Assembly (NCBI RefSeq): GCF_019399895.1
Contig: NC_091872.1
Span: 6,580,395 to 6,644,394 of the forward strand
DNA from: Cardiocondyla obscurior
Lineage: Eukaryota; Arthropoda; Insecta; Hymenoptera; Formicidae
Direction of reading: 5' to 3'
Length of the DNA stretch: 64,000 nucleotides
The position numbers and the translations under genes are program-made. This document shows, in pieces, positions 9,838-19,361 of this stretch. Numbering within the stretch: position 1 is the first letter of the stretch; each line of letters starts with the position of its first letter. The notes under the pieces are model-generated. The model was not told where the DNA came from. It saw only the letters and a program-made list of their open reading frames with translations, and did not search any database.

Positions 9838-12561
9838 AACTCGTCCGCGGATTTCGACAGCCTGTCGCGGAAGTATCCCGAGATGCTGAGCGGCACATAT
9901 GAGAGGATCATGCAAAACCAGGAGCGCGTGCTCTACCTCCGCTCTCTTCTTCACGACCTCGTGCACGCGATCGTGCCATTTCGTAAGAATGGACGCCCGC
10001 ATTGCCGGAGGTCAATGGAGAGAAGAAAAAAAAACCTCTGCGGCGATTTTCTATTACGCGCCGCGATATTGACGCAATTCCCGCGAACGTAGCGAAAAAA
10101 GGAAGAAGGGACGAAGTGTAGAAACAGATTTCTACACTTCGCGCACGGGGTTAAATGATGGCAGGCGTGTTCGCATTTTGCTGCATTCCTGATGGACAAA
10201 TTAAGGACACGAGCCCATTTCGCTTTGCTAATTACGCTCGCTGTGCCAAACCGGAGGATATGAATTTACAGGAGAAAAATATAGTGTGAAAGCACCGTTC
10301 TTTCATCCATTTCTGGCATCATTAACCCGCTCGCTAATAAATCTAGCATAAAAATTAATAAAAGCGTTTGACAAGAGCCGATTTCTTTAGGCGCGTGAAA
10401 CGCTACAACTTAACAGCATACCGATCAATTACGCTTACTTCGATCACGTTGCGAATAGAAAACGCATAAGACGCAGTTACGTCAGTGCGACGTGCCGTTT
10501 TCGCGAGACGCATAATTGGAATGCCTCTCCTCTCTTCATTAATTTCTATCAACTTTCGTTACAACGATACCTCTTTTCGCGTCGTCATTAAACGAGGCAC
10601 TGCCTTCGTACATCGTTGCCTCATTCTCGCTACTCTTCCTCGACACAAAATAGATCAGCGTTACTTTATTCGCCAGTTAGCGTCTTCCCACGCGCACGAT
10701 CATCCCTCTCGATAAGTAATCTTCGCGAAACGTGATGGATGTTGCTCGCGCGATGATTGATGCGGAGGATATTTCGGATCTATCGATAATCATCGGGCGT
10801 GTGAGTTCTTCCTCTAGATGTTCTGAAACAATTCAACTATATAATACACTCAGTTGCTTCGAATGTCGTTCAAAGTTGAAAATCATTTAAATTCTTAAAA
10901 AAAATTACCCTGACAAAACCAGAAATATCGAGGCGTTTCACATACCGTTTGTGGGAACTGTCTACTGCGTACGATGGAATCGTAGAAGCACAATTCGCGC
11001 CATATGCGTACGTCTGCGACGCACGCTTGTGCAATCGTCGCATCGGAATTTGAAAACGTGTCAGGGAATTTCGATCCGCGATCGCGAGATCGTTACGTCG
11101 CCTGTCGATCACGTCAAGAGAAAAAAAAGGCATTATTTATTGTTCGCTCCGCAATCTATTGAGTAGTAGAAAGAGAGAGTTCCTCTCTCTCTCTCTTTCT
11201 TTCTCTTGGAGTTTCTTCTGTCGTGGGCGAGTAAAGTGAATGGGCGCTTCTGCCTGTCGGTAGTCAGAGCCTTCCCGTGAGCGCCAAGTTAACCGAGCAA
11301 AAATATAGCAAATATAGTTCAGGCCACCGCGCTGAACAAAAAGTCCGGTTGCATAACACAACTAAGGCACGTCGCAGACGCTGCTCTTCGGTTTATGGTG
11401 GCGGTACGGCATCCTCTCGCTGTCATCTTTGACCTTTGAAGCGGGCACGTATAAACGCGTGCATCTCGAGGGGTGCGGCACCGTTGTGGTGGCTATCCCG
11501 TTAACGTGATCGAACGTAAAACGTGCACACCTGCAAAGTCGGCCGACCTGCAAGGGCCACAGCACGTAAAAGTACTTAAGCACGAAAACGTAATACGTAA
11601 ACATTTCAACTATAGATTTTTAGCATTACCTACGTTTTAAAGTGGCTGTCTAACATCTCGATTGTGACTTCTCTCACGTCTTGAGATTTACCGCTTTGTA
11701 TGCTAAGCACTCTTCTACGACTCCAACTCCCAACCGATGACAGTTAACATCGTCATTTCGCAGGATTTTTGTTTTCCTTCGCCATATATTATTTCTGCGT
11801 GACAGCAATGTGATGATAACTCATTTGAAGAGTTAGGTTACGGGCTCACTAATCTTGATTGGATGTTCCAGTCTCTTTCAGCACGCGAATGAACAAATTT
11901 GCTGCATCTATAAAAACGTTATTAAAAGTCTGACGCAAATCGAATACATTTTGCCTTTTGTGAGAAAAGAATGTCGGCGAAGATAAAAGTATTATTCGCT
12001 CTACAAAGACAAACGTCGCTGATTAACAAGTCCTGCTTTTTAAGCGTTCGAGCGTGCATGCAAGATGACTTGTCGGAATTTCTTCGAACGATGCTGCGAA
12101 ACAAGGATCGATCCACCGAACGCGCCTTTTAGGCATAAAAGCAATTATATCGTATTGACGTACAACATGCCGTAATCGCGATGAGGACTAATTAACTATT
12201 CGTGCCGCACTTTCGATATCTCCATCAATACAGAACTTTCGCCATAATCATTAGCAAACAGCTCGCTATGAAGACTTCATTCAGCGCAAACCGGTTCCGC
12301 GATTGCCGGTTGATCTAGAAAATTCGCATAAAGTAAAAAGACGAGAAAAAGCGAGCAAAAGAACGTGATATAATTGTATGAACAAATTTACCTTAATCGT
12401 TATATGTTGCTAATTTAACGCACTACTGCTGTCTTCATCGCTGTTATTGTTTCCTTTCAGTTCAGCTGCCCCTTGAAGTTGGTGGCACTTGCAGCAACGT
12501 AAAATTGGCGCGGAGGCGCGTCTCAAGTGCCATCTTCACGTCTGACGCGGAACTTAGATGA
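9838..12561 (+). CDS. Candidate unrecognised two-exon coding unit (C-terminal part)
   Basis: The frame 9838-9982 reads NSSADFDSLSRKYPEMLSGT then YERIMQNQERVLYLRSLLHD and LVHAIVPF. Most codons end in G or C and amphipathic helical character is evident. It ends at a GTAAGA donor in phase 1. Joined to the strong acceptor TTTCCTTTCAG at 12460, the frame continues as LQLPLEVGGTCSNVKLARRR and stops at 12559-12561. Evidence against: a stop codon lies at 9823-9825, just upstream, and the only AG between them has a poor pyrimidine tract. Translation could instead begin at the ATG at 9883. The 2.5 kb intron is only inferred. I do not recognise the protein. It could also be a pseudogene, or chance in a GC-rich patch. 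The second exon would end 150 bp before the PMF1 start. Confidence 0.25.
10112..10141. repeat. Perfect 13-bp inverted repeat (hairpin)
   Basis: CGAAGTGTAGAAA at 10112-10124 is followed by the loop CAGA and the exact reverse complement at 10129-10141. Base pairing stops immediately outside, so it is too short for a normal microRNA precursor. The role is unknown. Confidence 0.6.
11362..11604 (-). CDS. Small ORF with hydrophobic N-terminus, uncertain
   Basis: An ATG-initiated 80-codon frame begins MFTYYVFVLKYFYVLWPLQ, a hydrophobic, aromatic stretch like a signal anchor or signal peptide. A basic, Cys-containing tail with RMPYRHHKPK follows, ending SSVCDVP. Evidence for coding is only its length and this N-terminus; I recognise no family. 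A TTGCAG within it could equally be an intron acceptor. It lies alone in the cuticle-PMF1 interval. Confidence 0.15.
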   Translation of the reverse strand: MFTYYVFVLKYFYVLWPLQVGRLCRCARFTFDHVNGIATTTVPHPSRCTRLYVPASKVKDDSERMPYRHHKPKSSVCDVP

Positions 12562-12714
12562 CGTACGGCTTCTGGGGCAATTCAAATTCTGTCAGGACGT
12601 GCGAGAGGCACAGCGACGGTTTAGCGAGAAGCTGGAACCGTTATTACGAGGCGTTGTTGACGCGAGTCCTTTGTCGCAGCTCGCTGTCTCCCGCGCAAAT
12701 CACGATCACGGGAA
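12462..12714 (+). promoter_or_regulatory. PMF1 upstream region with E2F-like site
   Basis: TTGGCGCGG at 12505-12513, followed by GGCGCG, resembles an E2F-type element and lies about 200 bp upstream of the PMF1 ATG. Kinetochore genes are often cell-cycle regulated, so promoter function fits. The alternative is that this stretch belongs to a 5' exon opened by the acceptor at 12460. Confidence 0.35.
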
Positions 12715-13667
12715 ATGGCGGAAGACGAGGAAGCCGACTATTCGAACAACGCACGGCTCTTCCGAATCGCCGTCTCCAACGTCCTAAGGAGCGTCGCCGG
12801 ATCCGTGAGGTGAGCGATATTTTCCTTCTATTTCACACGCAACTTCACGCGCGTTTAACCTAACCTCTTCTTTTTACTGTCACCCGCGCGATTTTTGTCG
12901 ACTAGAAGACGACGAGCAAGCTCCGTTTGTCGTTGTCTTCAGTAGTTTAGCTACTTTTTCTTATTTTCGGAAAAAGAAACACGTTTCGAGAATTTCATTA
13001 TAATATTTTCCTCGTTTTTATTTGTTATTAACCGCTTGATTGATAAATCAATTAATTACTTGAGAATTAACTCGACAAAATAAGTAGGGCATTTATTTTA
13101 AATGTAAAAAGTTAATCATTATTCAAGCGCTTTGGTATTAAAATTGGAAAGAAATTTACGGAGTGTAGCGTCAAGTAGCGTCCCTTTTTTTTTCTCGGTT
13201 AAGGAAAATTTTTTCCTTTACATCTTTCCAGTTTAAAGCATCTGGCTGTGCGTAAAAATCACGATTCATATACACTCAAAGCTATAACTGTACCACTATC
13301 AAGAAGTGTGTCAAGTGCGTCACGTGGTTGAGATTTCTGATCCAAACGTCTTGTTTCATTTACAGGATTTAGCATGTTAAAACAAAAAAAAGAATTAAAT
13401 ATTAATCCATTAAATAATTTATTTAAAATTACAACAATTTTTACATTATTAAAATAGTAAAATAAATTTATTGAATAAAAAAAAAAAGAACATTTCTCGA
13501 GCTTATTCCGTAATAAATAATTGCTTCACGTATAATTTATCCATTGGATTATCTACACAACATGTACGCGACCAAATACTTACAATTTTAGATTTTTTTC
13601 TTTTTTTTCAAAATCAGCCTGTATAATTTTTAAATCACGTCGAAGATCACGCGTAAGTATCGGTAAT

Positions 13668-13698
<31 letters not shown>

Positions 13699-15928
13699 GA
13701 AATCGATCTTGAACAAAAATAAACGTGAAAGATTATTTTGTAAGATAACTGTTGTCGCGGCCTACTAATCTCTGTCTTTTACGAGAAGCTGATTCGTGAT
13801 TTATTAAGCGGGCCAGGATGGAAAGCGAGGTATGTGTATGCGTATATACATATATATGCGCGAAAGGGATCGGTATCGTCGGTGACCCAACGCCTCTCGG
13901 TGTTACTTGATGTCATTGGCCTCCGCGGTTCGCATGTTAATTCCCGACTCGCCGTGGCCGCTCACGTGGCCGTCATACGCTCGCATCGGATCTGTGGCCG
14001 CGATTGCCGCCGGAGCGATCCACTGAATCGGGGCGATTCCTCTCCCGGGCATCGCTTCCAGGAAGGCCTCCTTCCCGCGGGTCCACCACGCGCGCTAGTT
14101 GACCTTCGAGGGATTCCAAGAAGCCGGTCGGGGAAACAAAGACCTCCTGCCACGGTGACCGGTGCGGGGGCGATGGTCACTCGTGTACTGTGTGCCGCTG
14201 GGATCGTATCGCACCGATGCGTGCTTGCGTATCTTGCTGGCGAAGGCGATCGGTTCTTTCCTCTCCGAGATGCCGGTGATCACGCACTTAGTCAACGATT
14301 CGTTTTGGACGATTAACTCTGGACGTTAAACGCTGCACGTTGGTTTTGTAGATATATATATTTCTTTTTCTTTTTTTTTGTACGAGATGTAATCTCTTGT
14401 TTATTGTTAGTTGGGTTTGAATAGAAAGTACACGAGATTGTGCGATTTGAAGGATTATACGAGAGGCTGAACATCTTCTGGACCGTCAGCGGAAGAGCAT
14501 GCTCGGCTAGGTCTGGACTAATGCAAATATGTAACTTCGATTTCAAATTGCACCAGTCCCGGCCTGATTGAGCATGCAAGGAACAACGTTGTCGCTGTTA
14601 TTCTGTGGTAAACTCGAGGTAAATTTAACGTAGCACGTAGTTTTATCAAATAAAAAGTAATTTTTATCAAGATCTAAGTAATGATCATCCTTTTTTTTTT
14701 TGATACCCTCGATCAACGTATGTATAATACATACATTTGTGATCAATGAAAGTAGTATACGAGTGTAAAAATAAATGTAACACATTTTGGTATTAAAAAA
14801 ATTTTATTATTATTTTTTATGTACAAAACTCATAGCTGAGGAACAAGATTGGATCTTACTATTGTATGCTTATTATAACGCGGCAAAAAAAGTTGATTAG
14901 AACTGCCCGAATTCCCTTTCTCTGTGATTGAGGATGCCGCTCTTTGTCTGGCGTTGGAACAAAGAGAACTTCGATCCCCGATAGCCGTCATGTAATAACT
15001 CACGTAAGGGAAACGCCGCATCCGTGTACACTAGATAGAAAGCCGTCGGAATAAGAAGCGCGGGGTCTTCTTTCTTTTATATACGTGCCGCATTATACGT
15101 ATAGGAGACAGAGGCAGGTAGATAGCCACGTGTATATCGTCCAAATTGATAAGGCGTCTTTCCGCGAAACGAGATGTAGTGGACGACTCAAATTGCCAAC
15201 GCTGCGCTGTATTATATTTCCAGATGTTACTAATATTACTTAAGTTAGTGTTTATTTCGAGCCGTGACGATTATTATATGCGTCTGCACGAGCTACATGA
15301 TTTAATGCCATAACGTATTCGTACAATATTTCATTTATTTGAAGCTTATTAAATTCGTCTTTGTTTCAGCGAGAATGAGTTTCTTGAGATATTTACAATT
15401 CTCAAGTCGAAGCCAAAAATCGTTCAGAAGCTGCACAAAGCCATGGTAAAGGAACTGTACGACAGCATGAACGACGATGTGGAAGAAATAATAAAGGAAG
15501 GCGATTTACAGGAGAACTTAACTAAGCTGGCGAAATTATCCGAGGAAAGCACAAAGTTTGATAACAAACAGGCGTGGTTGGTACATCTGTTAGAAATTTA
15601 TCTCGCGATTTTGTCCGAGTGTGTTCCTTTGTTTTAAAAACGATATCGTTTCGATTGCAGGCGTCCACCTGGAGATGTAAAAGCACATATGAGATCGCTG
15701 GATGCGCACAAGATTAAAGAGGTGACCGAGAAATTGGAGAAACAGGTGAACGAGATAGAAAGGGAGAACAAAGACCTAATGAAGACAATCGTAGAAAGTA
15801 GATCGAGGATACGTGCCACGAACGACAACGTGATGAGGATTCTGAATTGCGCGCCTGTCGTAATGCAACAATTAGAAAATACGTGCAAGGAACTAGCGAC
15901 TTCTCTCGAAAGGCTCGAAAACGAATGA
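12715..15928 (+). CDS. PMF1: Kinetochore MIND/Mis12-complex subunit PMF1 (Nnf1)
   Basis: Three exons, 12715-12809, 15370-15576 and 15661-15928, encode 189 residues; human PMF1 is about 205. Nnf1/PMF1 pairs with Mis12 in the KMN network linking the inner kinetochore to Ndc80 and microtubules. The N-terminal helical region reads RLFRIAVSNVLRSVAG and FLEIFTILKSKPKIVQKLHK. The hallmark acidic helix is DDVEEIIKEGDLQENLTKL, aligning with the human EEISDIKEEGNLEAVLNAL block. The motif QAWRPPGD (residues 99-106) corresponds to the human PAWRPSG. Residues ~115-189 are a long coiled coil rich in Glu and Lys. Splice sites are GTGAG|GTGAGC, TTTCAG|C, GCGTG|GTTGGT and TTGCAG|G, and the phases close exactly. 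Intron 1 is 2.56 kb, intron 2 only 84 bp. Confidence 0.9.
13668..13693. repeat. 26-A tract
   Basis: Homopolymer run in PMF1 intron 1. Confidence 0.85.
13903..14319 (-). pseudogene. Opposite-strand ORF remnant in PMF1 intron 1
   Basis: A minus-strand frame of about 139 codons runs from 14319 to a TAA at 13903-13905, interrupted once by a TAG at 14095-14097. It contains segments with protein-like composition, such as LTKCVITGISERKEPIAFAS, SVRYDPSGTQYTSDHR and IAPIQWIAPAAIAATDPM. It sits in a GC-rich island inside an otherwise AT-rich intron. No family was recognised. It may be a decayed nested gene, a small gene with an unrecognised intron over the TAG, or chance. Confidence 0.2.
15074..15083 (-). 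promoter_or_regulatory. TATA box of a possible nested minus-strand unit
   Basis: TATATAAAAG on the minus strand lies inside PMF1 intron 1. An ATG follows at 15019-15021 with the short frame MRRFPY, ending at a consensus GTGAGT donor. This layout (TATA, ~50-nt leader, very short first exon) resembles that of the cuticle gene. Downstream coding could not be assembled with certainty. Confidence 0.3.
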
Positions 15929-16241
15929 TTCTGAGTGAATCTCGGAAGCACGCTGTATATTATAACATGTATATACGTGATAAAGTTTTTTAGACAAATA
16001 TATTCACAAAAAATATATTTACTTATTATACATATATATAAAATGTATGTTCATATTAATTCTAAATATACATGTATAATAAAGTCATACATAGTGTCGT
16101 TTTAACGTTATATTTATACGAAAACTTTTATTGCATATTATTAGCGCTGTCGTTTTTATTTATATCTTCATGGATTGAAATTTTATGTATTTGTTTCGGT
16201 ATATGTAGTGATTTGAGTATGTTGCTCTTTGATATCTTTTT
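15929..16241. other. Convergent 3' regions of PMF1 and the coiled-coil gene
   Basis: AT-rich and non-coding. An AATAAA at 16078-16083 serves PMF1. Minus-strand signals (TTTATT at 16127-16132 and 16155-16160) serve the opposing gene. Confidence 0.55.
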
Positions 16242-17031
16242 TTATTCTTGAATTTTGTATCGCATCTTTTCCTGTGAAAGAAAAGATTATATTAATTATG
16301 TACTTCCGTAATTATAAGTTTGCGAGTGTTGAGATTACTTCTAGTTCTGTTATCATGGCTTTTAGATGAACGAGCTGTTTTCTATTATCATTCGTTTTTC
16401 TTTTCAATTGCATCAGCTCTTCTAGCAACTTCAAGTGCATCGGCTGCTTGGACATTGTCTCATTGAAATCTTTGTCACCGCCTGACTTTACGTATGTATC
16501 ACAGTTGAGATTTATGTTCTTAAAACGCTCGGGAAGGGTTTCATCAAGCTCCATTGTGTTGATCTTACTGGAAACTGTATAAATTCAAATTTAATTTTAA
16601 TTTTTTTATATCAAAACCCGAACCTTGAGTGTAATAGCATTAAAAGTAAATTTTAAATTGATGAAAAATAAACTAAAAAAAAAAAAAAAAGTAGCAAATT
16701 AAAACAATAGAGCTGATTTGAAACAGTTCTAAATATTTTTTCTAGTTTCCTATTTCTAATTTATGTTGGATTTTACTAAAAACTACTATAAATTTATATT
16801 ACCGATATGTGTTAGTTGCAAAAAAAAAAAAAAAAAGAAAGTGATGAAATAATTACCATTAGCCTCGTGTCGATTAACAGACTTCTTGAAATTCCAACAG
16901 AATTCGTTGTTCATCGTAAAGTTAATTAATTTAGTAGTTAATTGCTCGCAGAATTTAAAGTTTGTGTGAGATTCGATGCACACTATGACAAGTTCACGTA
17001 CGCTAGCCACCGTCGCCGCGGCTAATACCAT
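16242..17031 (-). CDS. Unrecognised small coiled-coil protein, convergent with PMF1
   Basis: Three exons on the minus strand, 16857-17031, 16339-16574 and 16242-16271, give 146 residues. Splice sites are AATG|GTAATT, TATACAG|TT, GAA|GTAATC and TTTCACAG|GAA, with phases that close exactly. The protein begins MVLAAATVASVRELVIVCIE. A middle region NEFCWNFKKSVNRHEAN and a motif LDETLPERFKNINLN follow. The C-terminal third is a Leu/Lys heptad-like helix (LKLLEELMQLKRKTNDN, then LKAMITELEEKMRYKIQE). There is no signal peptide in the usual sense, despite the mildly hydrophobic N-terminus. I do not recognise the family. If exon 2 read past its GTAATC donor it would stop after four more codons, so the last exon is the least certain. 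Size and a helical C-terminus would fit a kinetochore or other adaptor subunit, but that is speculation. Confidence 0.65.
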
Positions 17032-17119
17032 ATCTGGAATTCAGTATACATATATAGTATATGTTTTATATAATTTCAGCAAATCTCACTGTACGCTAAC
17101 GCCCTCGCGGAATTACTGC
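17032..17119. promoter_or_regulatory. Bidirectional promoter, coiled-coil gene / hnRNP K upstream exon
   Basis: This is a short gap between the minus-strand ATG at 17031 and a plus-strand exon-like segment ending in a GTAAGA donor at 17237. GC rises sharply here and no TATA box is present. Divergent initiation is inferred from the layout. Confidence 0.4.
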
Positions 17120-17236
17120 GGCCGTTGTAGAAAGTAGTGAGCTAAGAGACGGCGAAGTGACGGTTGCAACGGTGGCTCGACTGGAGATTCGAAGTGACAT
17201 TGGTGTTGAGAAATTGGGTAAAAGAACAACTTGGTG
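17120..17236 (+). other. Probable 5' untranslated first exon (hnRNP K?)
   Basis: A GC-rich segment with no long frame ends at TTGGTG|GTAAGA, a good donor, directly downstream of the shared promoter. The next recognisable plus-strand coding exon is hnRNP K at 57.6 kb, with no other plus-strand gene between, so assignment to that gene is by elimination. The exon start is approximate. Confidence 0.35.
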
Positions 17237-17630
17237 GTAAGATACTTGCAGTATTATTATCTCAGACTCGTTTCGATCAAGCTCTGATTAATTAAATCGG
17301 ATATTTGACATTCAGTAGAAGAGAAAAGTTTCGTACGAGGCAAAACCCTTCTGTCGAATCTAACCTTCCATTAAATTCATTAAATTAATCGTAATTTGAT
17401 CGAAATGGGGGCATATTCGTGCTTCATCTGATACATCTGATTGTTTATTTAATCGATTCTTTCGTAATTTACTGATATTTTCTGCAATATTTTCGATTCT
17501 AATTTGTCAAACGGTTACATTTTAATCGCACTTTCCGTGCCTACTCGTCTTTCCCTTCTCGCGAGTATTAAGTTCAGATAAATATGTGATTTAAAGCGAG
17601 CCGAGTGGTAAAATTATCATCAATTTACAG

Positions 17631-17907
17631 TGCTACGCTGATCACCGCCGGCGGGTCGGCGAGTGCCAGAATTCAAAAAATAACCGGGAAACAAGATGGT
17701 GAGCGCGCTGGTGGCGTTTCCCGCGTAAAACAGCGCCGCCGCGAGATGGAGGCAGCGTCTCGAACGTCAGTGATCACAACGCACCCGCGGATTCGCCATT
17801 GCGACGTGATTGCCTACCGGAGTTTCGTATCGTGTTCGTGCGTGAGAATTCGTCCCGGTGACGTCCCACACGTTGGACCTTGGTGGCAGCGGCCTACGTG
17901 ACTGCAA
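17631..17907 (+). other. Candidate untranslated exon of the hnRNP K unit
   Basis: Acceptor TCAATTTACAG at 17630 and donor GCAA|GTAAGT at 17908. An internal GATG|GTGAGC at 17699 is an alternative donor that would leave an ATG as the last codon of the exon. With the longer form, that ATG opens a ten-codon upstream ORF. Confidence 0.35.
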
Positions 17908-18148
17908 GTAAGTTGATCATCGCCTATCGTCGCGTAAACGCGCGCCGATCGGTCGCCGCCGGTACGAGACGCGGACGCGCGCGCGTCCGTAGGGCCGAGA
18001 CGTCACGGGTAACGAAGACGCGTCGCTACGGAGGGACAGCGCCGTCGACTCGTATTCTCTCGTTTAGCAGGGGTTAATTTCTCGTGATTTCCGGCCGTCG
18101 TCGAACGGTCGACGTGGCGGCTTGACCTTGCGTCCCTCCGTCGACTGT

Positions 18149-18169
18149 GCGCGCGCGCGCGCGCGCGCG
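18149..18169. repeat. (GC)n alternating tract
   Basis: About ten GC dinucleotides, a potential Z-DNA-forming stretch, 240 bp downstream of the 17.6-17.9 kb exon candidate. Confidence 0.8.
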
Positions 18170-18367
18170 GCCGTGTCCACAGAGATCGCGAGTCCGACGA
18201 TCGGCGACGCGTCGCGTTCCTTCTCTCCCCTGAGCATGTAATGTCCCGAGCGTCCCAAGTGCATTTACGCGTCGCCGAGAAACGGCGCTTGGCTTTGGAG
18301 GTTATACGCCGCATGAGCGCTCGCACGCGGTCGCGGGAAGCTCCGAGTCGATACCGAAAGTCGGAGC

Positions 18368-18430
18368 CTTTCTTTCTTTTCTTTCTTTCCTTTTTTTTTT
18401 CTTTTTTTCTTTTTTTCTCCTTTTTTTTCC
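18368..18430 (+). repeat. Polypyrimidine tract
   Basis: More than 60 bases of T with scattered C. Confidence 0.8.
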
Positions 18431-19290
18431 GCATTCTCCGATCGACCACGGGCTGTAATACTCTGATACGAGGCGCGTCAGGACGTGCTCTGGTGAATAA
18501 ATAAATAAGACGGCCGGTCGATTATTCGACGGGCAACCTATTCTCGCATCGGGACGTATATTTCCCTTTCAGGTTGAATGATCCGAGTTCGGTTCAGATG
18601 CTCGAGTCTCATGCGGTTAAGTGTAACCCGAGGTGGTAGGGGCACGTTGTAATCCGTCGAGTAACGCATTGTTTATTCGCGGCGAGGAACGAAGCTCGAT
18701 ATCTGCGGTGGCGTTATCTCGCACGATAAGCACTCCGAATGGCGTGCGCGACCGACTGCGCGCGGACCTCGCAAATGTATTTGTTTCCCTGGAATCCGTA
18801 ATTTTTTTTGTTTTTTTTTTTCGGATGCAATACCCTTTGGATTATCTCTCGAAACGAATTGAAAGTAAAATTAAGAGCTCACGGGGCAGACGTATTTCTA
18901 ACAACCGCAGCGATATATCTTCCATCGACAGATGTGCATTACACGAAGTTCGTCGCCGGGTGACCATAAGTTTTCTTGTTTATCATTGGACCAACAAGTG
19001 CGAACTGTTTCTAAAGACGTCGGGAGTTATTCCATCCTGAAAATTTTATTAAACGCAAACACGTACGAGGGCGCGATGTTCGTAAATGCTTACCAAAGGA
19101 CGATCCTATTTGTGGCTCATTAGAGTAATGTAGAGCGAAGACCATATCGAAATTAGTAGGGAGAAGTAGTCGGATCAGATACAAATATTATCTTTTAGCG
19201 TAGATAGGGATGATGTCTTTTTACGAAAAAAAAAGAAAATTCTAAAAATAAACATTTTTTTTTATTTTTCTTTATTTTTTTTTTTTCCAG

Positions 19291-19361
19291 AATGATACAA
19301 TTTAGTGCTAGGTCACACGATGCTTCTCATTTAATTAAAAGTCCGAGAGGTCGCTCACTTT
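19291..19361 (+). other. Candidate cryptic exon
   Basis: An outstanding acceptor (19 pyrimidine-rich bases then CCAG at 19290) and a GTAAGA donor at 19362 delimit 71 nt. No conserved frame. It may be an alternative untranslated exon. Confidence 0.2.

Noticed and set aside
13834..14316. 160-codon plus-strand ORF in PMF1 intron 1
   Set aside because: Overlaps the GC island; the translation is Arg/Gly-rich and less protein-like than the opposite strand, and splicing of PMF1 removes it.
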